Shown here piece after piece: positions 1-7,521 of a stretch of 42,262 bases of DNA. The DNA lies in contig PLZO01000049.1 in the NCBI GenBank assembly GCA_003152165.1, forward strand, positions 1 to 42,262. The letters are read 5' to 3'. The DNA is from Chloroflexota bacterium. GTDB taxonomy: Bacteria; Chloroflexota; Limnocylindria; Limnocylindrales; CSP1-4. Numbering within the stretch: position 1 is the stretch's first letter; every line of letters begins with the position of its first letter. Made by a program: the position numbers and the translations under genes. A model generated the notes under the pieces. That model searched no databases. It was not told where the DNA came from and saw nothing but the letters and a program-made list of their open reading frames with translations.

Positions 1-89
1 CCGGCGGGGGCGGAGGCGGGGCGGCGTGGCGGGGCGGAGGTGAAGGCCCGGGCGCAGGCGGAGCCCCGGCGCCCTGGCCGCGTTCCGGG

Positions 90-95
90 CATGAT
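90..95 (+). promoter_or_regulatory. -10 box, leaderless type
   Basis: CATGAT lies six bases before the ATG at 102. It differs by one base from the TAnnnT boxes found at the same distance before many genes here. No Shine-Dalgarno sequence is present, so the transcript would begin at or next to the start codon. Confidence 0.4.
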
Positions 96-101
96 GGCGC
101 C

Positions 102-320
102 ATGCCGGTCGCACAGACGCCCAGCGAACTCGACCCCGAGCGGCGCGGATTAGCGGCGCCGCGGCCCTCTGGTGGCCAGGATCCCGACCCGGACGCGACT
201 GCCCACTCCGAGCGCCGCTATCTGTGGCTGCTCGTCCTGATGATCGCCCTCATCGTGGGAATCACCACGCTCGTGGGCATCGTGGGGATGATCGTGGTCG
301 CCTTCGGCGGCTCGACCTAG
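102..320 (+). CDS. small single-span membrane protein
   Basis: This encodes a 72-residue protein of unknown function. Residues 1-38 are polar and rich in Pro, Asp and Arg. Residues 41-69 form one strongly hydrophobic, Gly-containing helix (WLLVLMIALIVGITTLVGIV), and only three residues follow it. The layout predicts a bitopic membrane protein with its N-terminus in the cytoplasm. There is no signal-peptidase site and no cysteine. The start is supported by a -10-like box six bases upstream. It could be a small subunit or modulator of a membrane complex encoded outside the window, but nothing here shows a partner. Confidence 0.5.
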   Translation: MPVAQTPSELDPERRGLAAPRPSGGQDPDPDATAHSERRYLWLLVLMIALIVGITTLVGIVGMIVVAFGGST

Positions 321-429
321 GGACCGCTCGTGCTCCTGGGCGCCGTACCCCTGGGCGCCGCGCCCCGGCTCGGCGATGCGCCCACGTCCACCGGCCGCCT
401 CCCGCCCCAGGGGGGTCCAGCGTCGGCCG

Positions 430-435
430 TAACGT
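430..435 (+). promoter_or_regulatory. possible -10 box before ORF at 443
   Basis: TAACGT sits seven bases before an ATG, the same geometry as the leaderless promoters elsewhere in the window. No supporting -35 element was found. Confidence 0.25.
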
Positions 436-442
436 CCGCCGT

Positions 443-601
443 ATGAGCCACATGCTTACCGAGCAGGATTCAGCTACCGGATCTCTTGTGAGGACCGGCC
501 GGGGCGGGGCCCCTGAGCACGATTCGTGCGTGGATCGCCGCCCAGGGCCTCGCAACAGCGCGCCGAAACTGCTCGGTGGGACCGCAATGGATGGTCGCTA
601 A
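443..601 (+). CDS. doubtful 52-aa ORF
   Basis: The ORF encodes 52 mostly polar residues beginning MSHMLTEQDS, with a single Cys in the middle and no recognisable domain or hydrophobic segment. The only evidence that it is a gene is a TAACGT box seven bases before its ATG. Its composition (many Arg, Gly and Pro) is what random reading of this GC-rich DNA would give, so it may be noise. Confidence 0.2.
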   Translation: MSHMLTEQDSATGSLVRTGRGGAPEHDSCVDRRPGPRNSAPKLLGGTAMDGR

Positions 602-701
602 GCATGGGGGTCATACGGCGGACGCCAGGCACCACGCGGCCGTACGCCGGAGACCACGGCGCACCGCGCGCCGAATCGCGCCTCGGGTCCGGGCCAGGAA
701 C

Positions 702-1280
702 CTAGTCCCGCCGCGCGCGGATCAGGCGACCGCGGCGCGAGATGGCGTGAGTGGCTAGGGCGGCCACACCCATCGCAATCAGGGCACGCTCGGCCGCGGG
801 TAACGGTCGAACGGCCGACAGGAACTGGTCCGCCCGGGCCCGATCCACCATCCGCAGGAGGGCGTGGCCACGCTGGGTCAGCTCGACGCTGCGCTGACGT
901 CGATCTTCCGACTCGATCCGGCGCTCGACGAAGCGCCGCCTGACCAGCCCGTCGACCAGCCGCGACGTGGCTGACGGTGAGCGGTTGATCGCGTCGGCCA
1001 GGTCCGAAACGGTCGTCGTGCCGGTGTCCGCGAGGACGTACAGGGCCGCCAGCTGAGTAAAACCAAGGCGGAGGCTGCCCAGCTGGGACGCAAAACCGAT
1101 GACCAGCTCCCGCCACAGGGCCCGGCCCATTGCGACCCGCTCGGAGATCTCGCGCGGGTTCTGGGCCCGGATGGCGGCCGCCACCACCGGCGCCGACAGG
1201 TCCGCCTCGAAGATCCGGGCGATCACCCGACGGGTTGCGGTCGGCCGAGACGAGCGCAGTGGGCCGGGGCGATCGGACAT
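702..1280 (-). CDS. MarR family transcriptional regulator
   Basis: This is a winged-helix repressor-type regulator of 192 residues. The MarR core is visible: an N-terminal dimerisation helix, then a helix-turn-helix (LGFTQLAALYVLADTGTTTV followed by SDLADAINRSPSATSRLVDG), and a wing with the family signature R(R)IES-EDRRQRSVELTQRG. A C-terminal helix ends in an Arg-rich tail. I chose the start at 1280 because TACGCT lies six bases upstream, although a longer reading from 1349 is open. The gene is divergent from fabD. A perfect palindrome (1310-1323) lies between the two -10 boxes, so it probably autoregulates and may control the fatty-acid genes. The ligand is unknown. Confidence 0.85.
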   Translation of the reverse strand: MSDRPGPLRSSRPTATRRVIARIFEADLSAPVVAAAIRAQNPREISERVAMGRALWRELVIGFASQLGSLRLGFTQLAALYVLADTGTTTVSDLADAINRSPSATSRLVDGLVRRRFVERRIESEDRRQRSVELTQRGHALLRMVDRARADQFLSAVRPLPAAERALIAMGVAALATHAISRRGRLIRARRD

Positions 1281-1286
1281 GTCAGG

Positions 1287-1292
1287 AGCGTA
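1287..1292 (-). promoter_or_regulatory. -10 box of the MarR gene (leaderless)
   Basis: Read on the minus strand this is TACGCT, followed by CCTGAC and then ATG at 1280. The hexamer is identical to the one before the divergent fabD. Confidence 0.55.
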
Positions 1293-1309
1293 CGGTCTCA
1301 GTCGAATCC

Positions 1310-1323
1310 GTGCAACCTTGCAC
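1310..1323. promoter_or_regulatory. probable MarR operator palindrome
   Basis: GTGCAA-CC-TTGCAC is a perfect 6+6 inverted repeat with a two-base centre. It lies in the 87-bp gap between the divergent MarR and fabD starts and covers the expected -35 region of the MarR promoter. Position and symmetry fit a homodimeric winged-helix regulator. Confidence 0.55.
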
Positions 1324-1354
1324 CGGCTCCGATCATGGTCGAGTGGCACCGGAC

Positions 1355-1360
1355 TACGCT
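1355..1360 (+). promoter_or_regulatory. -10 box of fabD (leaderless)
   Basis: TACGCT is seven bases before the fabD ATG at 1368. No Shine-Dalgarno sequence fits in between. Confidence 0.55.
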
Positions 1361-1367
1361 CGGACGA

Positions 1368-2327
1368 ATGAGCGCGATCGCCTTTGTCTTCCCCGGCCAG
1401 GGGTCACAGACCGTCGGCATGGGTGCCGCCCTGGTCGCCCGGTCGCCGGCCGCGGCCGCTGTCTTCGCGGCGGCCGATGCGGCGCTGGGCGAGTCGCTCA
1501 GCCGGCTCGCCTGGGAGGGTCCGGCCGAGACCCTGAACCTGACCGAGAATGCCCAACCCGCCCTGCTCGCCACGTCAATCGCCTACCTCGCCGCCCTGCG
1601 CGAGCGGTGGGCGGCGCGCGCGGCGGCGGGCGGAGCGCCGGCCCCCGAGCCGGCGTTCGTCGCCGGCCATTCGATGGGCCAGTACAGCGCATTCGTCGCC
1701 TCGGGCGCCCTCGACCTGGCGGACGGGGTCCGGCTGGTCAAGGAGCGGGGCCGCCTGATGCAGGCATCCAGTTCCGGCCGGGAGGGCCGAATGGCCGCCC
1801 TGATCGGGCTCGATGAAGCCCGCCTACCGGAGCTCGTGGCCGGTGCCTCGGCGTTCGGCGTGTTCGGCGTGGCCAATCGCAACGCGCCGGGCCAGGTAGT
1901 CGTGTCGGGCGAGCGCGCAGCGGTCGAGGCCTCACTCCAGCTGGCCAGGACACTCGGCGCCCGACGGGCAATCGAGCTCCCGGTGAGCGTCGCCGCTCAC
2001 TCACCGCTGATGGCCGAGGCTGCCGAACAGATGACGGCCGTCCTGGCCGGGGTCAGCTTCCACGACCCCCATCCGGCCGGCCTGGCGAACGCCGATGCCC
2101 GCCCGATCCGGACCGCCGACGATGCCCGGATGGAGCTTGTCGAGCACCTGACGGCCGGCGTCGACTGGGTCCGGGCCGTCGAGACGATGGCCGCCGACGG
2201 CGTTACCACATTCATCGAGATCGGTCCGGGCCGGGTCCTGACCGGCCTCATCAGCCGGATTGCACCCGGCGCCACCACGCTCGCTACTGACGCCCAGAAC
2301 GCCCCCGACGGCCTCGCCGTCCCGTAG
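1368..2327 (+). CDS. fabD: malonyl-CoA:ACP transacylase
   Basis: This enzyme transfers malonyl from CoA to acyl carrier protein to supply extender units for fatty-acid synthesis in the cytoplasm. The 319-residue product opens with the FVFPGQGSQ motif (residues 7-15). It carries the nucleophile Ser102 in GHSMG, the malonate-binding Arg127 and the partner His211 in VAAHSPLM. Length is normal for the family. An in-frame start at 1335 exists, but the family start MSAIAFVFPGQG at 1368 has a TACGCT box seven bases upstream. It is the first gene of a run continued by the two ketosynthases 32 bp downstream. Neither acpP nor fabG is in the window. Confidence 0.95.
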   Translation: MSAIAFVFPGQGSQTVGMGAALVARSPAAAAVFAAADAALGESLSRLAWEGPAETLNLTENAQPALLATSIAYLAALRERWAARAAAGGAPAPEPAFVAGHSMGQYSAFVASGALDLADGVRLVKERGRLMQASSSGREGRMAALIGLDEARLPELVAGASAFGVFGVANRNAPGQVVVSGERAAVEASLQLARTLGARRAIELPVSVAAHSPLMAEAAEQMTAVLAGVSFHDPHPAGLANADARPIRTADDARMELVEHLTAGVDWVRAVETMAADGVTTFIEIGPGRVLTGLISRIAPGATTLATDAQNAPDGLAVP

Positions 2328-2359
2328 CGCTGTCCCACTCACCGGAGGATTCCAGACTC

Positions 2360-3622
2360 GTGCGCCCACCCGATTACAACCGCCGCGTCGCCGTCACCGG
2401 CCTCGGCGTGATCAGCCCCGTCGGCAATGACAAGGCAACCGCCTGGGATGCCCTGCTCAACGGCCGCTCCGGACTGGCCGAGATCACCTACTTCGATGTC
2501 AGCCGCTACGAGGCCAAGGCCGCCGGCGAGGTCAAGGGCTTCAATCCACTCGACTGGCTCGACGCCAAGCAGACCCGGCGGACCGAATCGAGCACCCAGT
2601 TCGGCGTCGCCGCAGCCAAGCAGGCTGTGGCCGACTCGGGCTTCGAGATCAACGACGAGAACCGGACGGAGGTTGGCGTCGTCTTCGGCTGCGGCGCCGG
2701 CGGACAGCAGCTGATGATCGATAATCACCACCTCCTCGAGCGCAAAGGGCCCCGCTTCGTCACGCCGACCTTCATCGCCTACGGCCTGGTCGACTCTGCC
2801 TCCGGGCTGATTGCGATCGAGACCGGCGCGATCGGCCATAACGTGTGCATCGCCTCGGCGTGCGCTACGGGGACCCACAACGTGGCCGAGGGCGCCGAGG
2901 CGATCCGCCGCGGCGACTGCATCGCGGTGATCAGCGGCTCGACCGAGTCGCCGCTCCTGGAAGTCGCCCACGCCGGCTTTGGCAACATGCGCGGGCTGGG
3001 GATGCCCCGGCCCGGCGAGCCACTCAGCACCGTCTCGCGCCCGTTCGACAAAACCCGCGACGGATTCGTCCTGGGCGAGGGTGCCGGCTCGCTCTTCCTC
3101 GAGGACCTCGAGCTGGCCAAAGCGCGCGGCGCCCATATCTACGCCGAAGTGGTGGGCTATGGCTCGGCGGCTGACGGCTGGGACATGATCCAGCCGGTGG
3201 CCCACGGCGGCGGCTCCGCCCGGGCGATGAAGATGGCCCTCGACCGGCGGGGCGTGCCCGCCGACGAGGTGGACCTGCTCAATCCGCACGGGACCTCGAC
3301 ACCACTGGGCGACGCTCGCGAAGCCGAGGCAATCTGGCACGTCTTCGGGGACCACACGCCGAAGATCGCGATCAGCGCGACCAAGTCGCTGACCGGCCAC
3401 ATGATGGGTGCGGCCGGCTCGTTCGAGGCGTTCGCCACGGTGATGTCGGTGGCCGAGCAGACGATCACGGCAACGCTCAACTACCGTGAACCGGACCCCG
3501 AGTGCGACCTGTTCGTGGTAACCGAAACCCATGACGCACGGATCCGCTACGCCCTCTCGAACAACATCGGCCTGGGCGGCCACAACGGGGCGGTGATCTT
3601 CAAGCGCTACGACGGCGACTGA
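2360..3622 (+). CDS. fabF: beta-ketoacyl-ACP synthase II (first copy)
   Basis: This enzyme condenses malonyl-ACP with acyl-ACP to elongate fatty acids. The 420-residue protein has the KAS fold start VAVTGLGVISPVG, the nucleophile Cys168 in SACATG, His310 in NPHGTST and His347 in KSLTGHMMGAAG, which is the complete Cys-His-His set of KAS II. The start is GTG, with GGAGG eleven bases upstream. It follows fabD by 32 bp in the same direction, so the two are probably cotranscribed. A second, divergent KAS II lies 80 bp downstream. An uncommon feature is Asn rather than the more usual Ala/Ile before PHGT. Confidence 0.93.
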   Translation: MRPPDYNRRVAVTGLGVISPVGNDKATAWDALLNGRSGLAEITYFDVSRYEAKAAGEVKGFNPLDWLDAKQTRRTESSTQFGVAAAKQAVADSGFEINDENRTEVGVVFGCGAGGQQLMIDNHHLLERKGPRFVTPTFIAYGLVDSASGLIAIETGAIGHNVCIASACATGTHNVAEGAEAIRRGDCIAVISGSTESPLLEVAHAGFGNMRGLGMPRPGEPLSTVSRPFDKTRDGFVLGEGAGSLFLEDLELAKARGAHIYAEVVGYGSAADGWDMIQPVAHGGGSARAMKMALDRRGVPADEVDLLNPHGTSTPLGDAREAEAIWHVFGDHTPKIAISATKSLTGHMMGAAGSFEAFATVMSVAEQTITATLNYREPDPECDLFVVTETHDARIRYALSNNIGLGGHNGAVIFKRYDGD

Positions 3623-3662
3623 ACCGTCCCGCCGGCAATCGCCCAGCGACCGGTCGGGCCCC

Positions 3663-3668
3663 TACAAT
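3663..3668 (+). promoter_or_regulatory. -10 box ahead of the second ketosynthase
   Basis: TACAAT is a good -10 hexamer 34 bases before the GTG at 3703. No clear -35 was seen. It would give this gene its own short leader with a ribosome site (TGAGGT), unlike the leaderless genes. Confidence 0.4.
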
Positions 3669-3702
3669 CGTCGCGCCCGCCGTAGCGCCTCTGAGGTAAC
3701 CC

Positions 3703-4974
3703 GTGCCGCCGAGTTCTGACCCCGCCCGACGCGCCGTGATCACCGGCCTGGGGGCCGTAATGCCCAATGGCGGCGACTTCCCGACGTACTGGGGCAACCT
3801 GGTGGCGGGCGTTTCGGGGACACGCCGGATCCGGTCCTTCGACCCGGCCAACTTCGAGGTGAAGATCGCGGCGGAGGTTCTCGACTTCGACCCGACCGTG
3901 GCGATGGATGCCAAGATGGCCCGCCGGATGAGCCGCTTCATCCAGTTTGCGATGGCGGCCGGAAAAGAGGCGGTGGCCTCCTCCGGGATCGACTTCGCCG
4001 CGATGAGCCAGGACCAGCGCGACCGGGTCGGCGTGGTGATGAACACCGGCGGTGGCGGGATCGAGCAGATCATCGACGGGACCCACGTTTCCGATACGAA
4101 GGGCCCGCGCTTCGTCAGCCCCTTCGCCGTGCCGGCCCTGTCCGGCTCGATGGGCGCCTGCATGCTGTCCATGGAGTACGGCCTAACCGGGCCGGTCATG
4201 ACCCAGGTGGCCGCCTGTGCGTCATCGGTGATCGCCTTTCACGATGCTCTCCGCCTGATTCGCGACGGGGAGTGTGACGTCGTGATCACCGGCGGTGCGG
4301 AGGCCCCGGTCCTGCCCATGGCGATCGCGGCGCTGGGCAACATGGGCGCCTTGAGCAAGCGCAACGACGATGGCGAGCACGCCTCGCGTCCGTTCGACTC
4401 AAGCCGCGACGGGTTCGTCCTCGGGGAAGGCGGCGGGGCCGTGATCGTCGAGTCGCTGGAGCATGCCCTGGCCCGCGGAGCGACACCACTGGCCGAGATC
4501 CTGGGTGGCGCCCTGACCTCCGATGCGTTCCACATCAGCGCCCCCGAACCTACCGGCCGGGGAGCGACCCGGGCCATGACCAACGCCCTCCGCAATGCCG
4601 GGGTGGCGACCGACGAGATCGACTACATCGTGGCCCACGGGACAGCCACCCCGCTCAACGACGTGACCGAGACGCGGGCAATCAAGGCCACCTTCGGGGT
4701 GCAGGCGAGCCGGGTGCCGATCAGCTCGCCGAAATCGATGATCGGCCACCTCGTCGGAGCGGCCGGGATCGCCAGCGCCCTGGCGGCCTGCGGTGCAATC
4801 CGCGACCAGATCATCCCGCCGACGGCCAACCTCCACAGCCCCGACCCCGAATGCGATCTCGACTACGTGCCGCTGACCGCCCGCCCGGCGAAGATCGACA
4901 CGGTCATGGTCAATGGCTTCGGGTTCGGTGGCCAGAATGCGGTCGCGATCTTCCGGCGTTACACCGGGGCATGA
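3703..4974 (+). CDS. fabF: beta-ketoacyl-ACP synthase II (second copy)
   Basis: This second KAS II paralogue has 423 residues and a complete active site: Cys172 (AACASS), His312 (VAHGTATPLND) and His349 (KSMIGHLVGAAG). It is clearly diverged from its neighbour. Its start is GTG behind TGAGGT. The pair may divide chain-length or substrate preference, or one may serve a specialised lipid or polyketide-like product; the sequence alone does not tell. It keeps the glycine-rich C-terminal motif (NGFGFGGQNAV) of active ketosynthases, so it is unlikely to be a chain-length factor, which would lack the Cys. Confidence 0.92.
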   Translation: MPPSSDPARRAVITGLGAVMPNGGDFPTYWGNLVAGVSGTRRIRSFDPANFEVKIAAEVLDFDPTVAMDAKMARRMSRFIQFAMAAGKEAVASSGIDFAAMSQDQRDRVGVVMNTGGGGIEQIIDGTHVSDTKGPRFVSPFAVPALSGSMGACMLSMEYGLTGPVMTQVAACASSVIAFHDALRLIRDGECDVVITGGAEAPVLPMAIAALGNMGALSKRNDDGEHASRPFDSSRDGFVLGEGGGAVIVESLEHALARGATPLAEILGGALTSDAFHISAPEPTGRGATRAMTNALRNAGVATDEIDYIVAHGTATPLNDVTETRAIKATFGVQASRVPISSPKSMIGHLVGAAGIASALAACGAIRDQIIPPTANLHSPDPECDLDYVPLTARPAKIDTVMVNGFGFGGQNAVAIFRRYTGA

Positions 4975-4984
4975 TCAGACCGGC

Positions 4985-5545
4985 GTGATCGGGATCGCCG
5001 TAGTCTCAGCGCCCTGGGGACCGATTCGGTTGGCCGCCGACGAGGACACAGTCCTCGCCCTCGACGTGCTGTCCACGGCGGACTCCTTCGCGACGGCCTG
5101 CCTGCACCGGCTGGGCGAGGTCCCTCGCTCGTCTGAGCAGTCCTCCGCCAGGGTCCGCTGGCGGCTCGACGAGGCCGCTCAGGCGATCTCGGCCCTGCTG
5201 GCCGGGCAGCCGGCAGCGGTCGCCGGCGTCCCGATCGCCCTACCCGGTGCAACCGACTGGGATCGTCTCGTCCTCGGGGGCGTGCGCCAGCTCGCGTGGG
5301 GCGAAGCGATCGGCTACGGTCGGCTGGCCGAACGGATCGGCCGGCGCGGCGCGGCACGGGCCGTGGGCGGCGCCGTTGGTCGAAACCCGATCGGCCTGCT
5401 GATCCCCTGCCACCGGGTGATCGCCGGCGATGGAACGCTGGGCGGCTACGGCGGAGGCTGGTTCGGCGAGCACGAGGCACTCCTGGAGATCAAGCTCGCG
5501 CTGCTCGGCCGCGAGGGCGTCCATCCGCCGCGCCGGGCGTCATGA
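4985..5545 (+). CDS. ogt: methylated-DNA--protein-cysteine methyltransferase
   Basis: This suicide repair protein moves the methyl group of O6-methylguanine in DNA onto its own cysteine. The 186-residue product has the family hallmark PCHRV with acceptor Cys142, preceded by GRNPIGLLI and followed by GDGTLGGYGGG. The DNA-binding helix region with ARAVGGAVGRNP is present. A GTG at 4985 gives a normal N-terminus; an upstream ATG at 4913 would overlap the ketosynthase by 62 bp and is less likely. The stop overlaps the next start as ATGA, so it is translationally coupled to the MFS gene. No ribosome site is evident. Confidence 0.88.
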   Translation: MIGIAVVSAPWGPIRLAADEDTVLALDVLSTADSFATACLHRLGEVPRSSEQSSARVRWRLDEAAQAISALLAGQPAAVAGVPIALPGATDWDRLVLGGVRQLAWGEAIGYGRLAERIGRRGAARAVGGAVGRNPIGLLIPCHRVIAGDGTLGGYGGGWFGEHEALLEIKLALLGREGVHPPRRAS

Positions 5546-7206
5546 GCGTCCTGACCGCCTACCGCGGGCTGCTTCGCAACGGGCCGCTGGTCCGGCTCCT
5601 CGGGGGCGAGTTCGTGTCGTCGATCGGCGACTGGCTGTACCTGGTCGCCCTGCTCGTCCTCGTCTACCAGGCCAGCTCGGACCCGGTCCTCCTGGGGATC
5701 GTCGGAGCGGCCCGGGTCCTGCCCTACGTGGTCCTGTCGATCCCGGCCGGGATCGTCGCCGATCGCTTCGACCGGCGGCTGGTCCTGCTCGTCACCGACG
5801 TCGCCCGAGGCCTGATCATGCTCGCCCTGGCCGCCCTCCAGGCGAGCCACGGTCCGCTGGCCGCGATCGTCGGCCTGGCGATCCTGGGGACCTGCTTCTC
5901 GACGTTCTTCGGTCCGACGATCGGCTCGTACCTGCCCAGCCTGGTCACCGACGAGCGTGAGCTGGGGCCGGCCAACAGCGCCTGGTCGAGCCTCGACAAC
6001 CTCGCCTTCGTGGTCGGCCCGGCAATCGCCGGGATCCTGATTGCGATCGGGGGCCTGACGGCTGCCTTCCTGCTCAATGCGGCCTCGTTCGGGGTGATCG
6101 CGATCGTCCTCTGGCGGTTGCCCTCCACCGCGGGGACCTCGACCGGGGAGACGGGCGGGACGGAGGCCCGCGGGGCGGCCGGCCCAGCCCAGCCCGCGGC
6201 GCCGGTCGGGAAGGCACTGCCCCTTCGACCCCTGGCCGGTCTCGCGCTGATCGATGTCGTGGCAGGACTCGCGTTCGGTGGAATCGGCATCCTGACCGTC
6301 GTCCTCGCCACCCGCCAGCTCGGCGCGGGCGAGGACGGCACCGGCTACCTCAATGCGGCGATCGGGGTCGGCGGGCTGCTCGGCGCGGTCGGTTCGGGCC
6401 TTGTCGTCGTTCGTAGTCGGCTGTCCGTGCCGCTCGTCGCCGGGGCGGTCATCTTTGCGCTCGGGCTTGCCGGCCTGGGCTGGTCGTCGACCCTCGCTGT
6501 CGGCTTCGTGACGCTCGCGATCGCCTCGGCCGGCAGCCTCCTGGTCGAGGTCGTCAGCACCACCCTCCTTCAGCGGATCGTGCCGGCCGGCGTACGCGGT
6601 CGGGCGATCGGCTCGATCCAGACCGTGGGTACGCTGGCCTATGCCGCGGGCGCTTTCGCCCTGCCGATCCTGGCCGATCGGATCGGGGTCGGTGTTGTCC
6701 TTACGGGGGCAGCCGCGCTGATCGTGGTCGGCGCCGTCTTGGGCACGGCCCTGGTCGGGAGCTCCGGAGTCGAGGCCGGTGATCCCGAGCTGGCGGCCGT
6801 CGCCCGGCGCGTTTCGGCCCTGCCCCTCTTTGCCGGGATCCCGGGTTTCCGAGTGGCGGCCAGCCTCGCTCGCGGCACGACCGTCGAGGTGCCGGCCGGC
6901 GAGGCGATCATCCGGCAGGGCGAAGCTGCCGACCGGTTCTACGTGATCCTGGGCGGCTCGGTCGACGTCAGCCAGACCGGGGCGCCCGGCGAGGTGGCCC
7001 GCCACCTGCGCAGCCTCGGCGCGGATGACGCCTTTGGCGAGCTTGGCCTGCTGACCGGCGCTCCGCGCAGCGCGACGGTCACGGCCAAGACGCCGGTCCG
7101 CCTGCTCGCCCTGGATGCGACGGCGTTTCTCGACCTGGTGACCGCCGGTCCGGAGCTGGCGCCCCGACTGCTGGCCCTCCACCGCGGCGCGGCTAGCAAG
7201 GACTGA
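5542..7206 (+). CDS. MFS transporter with C-terminal cyclic-nucleotide-binding domain
   Basis: This is a 554-residue membrane protein. Residues 1-415 form a 12-helix major-facilitator domain of the MFS_3/enterobactin-exporter-like type, with a typical loop 2-3 motif (AGIVADRFDRR) and a Pro/Ala/Gly-rich central loop (about 195-225). Residues about 425-545 form a Crp-type cyclic-nucleotide-binding domain: PLFAGIPGF, then GEAIIRQGEAADRFYVILGG, then the phosphate-binding cassette GELGLLTGAPRSATV with its Glu and Arg. The substrate is unknown; efflux gated by a cyclic nucleotide is the simplest reading. Its start overlaps ogt (ATGA). There is no helix-turn-helix, so the domain senses rather than binds DNA. 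Confidence 0.88.
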   Translation: MSVLTAYRGLLRNGPLVRLLGGEFVSSIGDWLYLVALLVLVYQASSDPVLLGIVGAARVLPYVVLSIPAGIVADRFDRRLVLLVTDVARGLIMLALAALQASHGPLAAIVGLAILGTCFSTFFGPTIGSYLPSLVTDERELGPANSAWSSLDNLAFVVGPAIAGILIAIGGLTAAFLLNAASFGVIAIVLWRLPSTAGTSTGETGGTEARGAAGPAQPAAPVGKALPLRPLAGLALIDVVAGLAFGGIGILTVVLATRQLGAGEDGTGYLNAAIGVGGLLGAVGSGLVVVRSRLSVPLVAGAVIFALGLAGLGWSSTLAVGFVTLAIASAGSLLVEVVSTTLLQRIVPAGVRGRAIGSIQTVGTLAYAAGAFALPILADRIGVGVVLTGAAALIVVGAVLGTALVGSSGVEAGDPELAAVARRVSALPLFAGIPGFRVAASLARGTTVEVPAGEAIIRQGEAADRFYVILGGSVDVSQTGAPGEVARHLRSLGADDAFGELGLLTGAPRSATVTAKTPVRLLALDATAFLDLVTAGPELAPRLLALHRGAASKD

Positions 7207-7216
7207 CCTCGCCGTT

Positions 7217-7249
7217 GTCGGCTGGCCGACACCCTGGCCGTCGGCCAGG
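7217..7249 (+). terminator. twin hairpins after the MFS gene
   Basis: GTCGG-CTGG-CCGAC (7217-7230) and CCTGGCC-GTC-GGCCAGG (7233-7249) are two perfect GC-rich stems directly behind the MFS stop codon. No U-tract follows, so termination strength is uncertain. Confidence 0.4.
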
Positions 7250-7275
7250 CCCTAGGCGCCGGCACGCGGCGGGGG

Positions 7276-7281
7276 TAGGGT
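7276..7281 (+). promoter_or_regulatory. possible -10 box of the 7338 mini-gene
   Basis: TAGGGT lies 56 bases before the ATG at 7338 in the gap behind the MFS terminator. It matches the TAnnnT form used here, but no -35 is clear. Confidence 0.3.
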
Positions 7282-7337
7282 GGCCCTGATCGCATCGGCG
7301 AGGATGGCTCGCCGGCGTCGACCAAGGGATGGGACCG

Positions 7338-7508
7338 ATGACTGACCAGGATGAGGACCAGGACCCGGGCAAGCTCGGCAGCAAGCCGGCGGGTCATTCG
7401 GCCGACGTTGAAGGCCACGCGAGCCCGGAGGCCCCCACGGTCGAGGATGACGACGACGTGGAAGGCCACTTCGGCTCGATCCGACCGACCGGCAGCAAGG
7501 GCGAGTAG
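7338..7508 (+). CDS. small acidic protein with two DVEGH motifs
   Basis: This encodes a 56-residue, strongly acidic, soluble protein (MTDQDEDQDPGK...). It contains the motif D-V-E-G-H twice: ADVEGHASPE in the middle, then DDDDVEGHFGSIRP near the C-terminus. It has no Cys and no hydrophobic segment, and is probably disordered. A purine-rich AAGGGA precedes the ATG by about ten bases. The same DVEGH motif occurs in the otherwise different small protein at 9939-10163, on the other side of the Crp-GAF-subtilase operon. I do not recognise the family; histidine and acidic groups could suggest metal binding, or a peptide precursor. Confidence 0.6.
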   Translation: MTDQDEDQDPGKLGSKPAGHSADVEGHASPEAPTVEDDDDVEGHFGSIRPTGSKGE

Positions 7509-7521
7509 CCCGGCCGGACGC

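Larger units (their letters stand above)
321..701. other. 381-bp region with no certain gene
   Basis: The region lies between the small membrane ORF and the stop of the MarR gene. It contains two close copies of CTGGGCGCCG (about 337-362) and one doubtful 52-codon ORF at 443-601. I see no tRNA, riboswitch consensus or convincing terminator. Confidence 0.5.

Noticed and set aside
2339-3583. 414-codon minus-strand open frame
   Set aside because: Antisense to fabF, whose catalytic residues are intact; the product has no motif.
5446-7182. 578-codon open frame on the minus strand
   Set aside because: It is fully antisense to the MFS-cNMP gene, with Arg/Gln/Asp-rich random composition and no domain.
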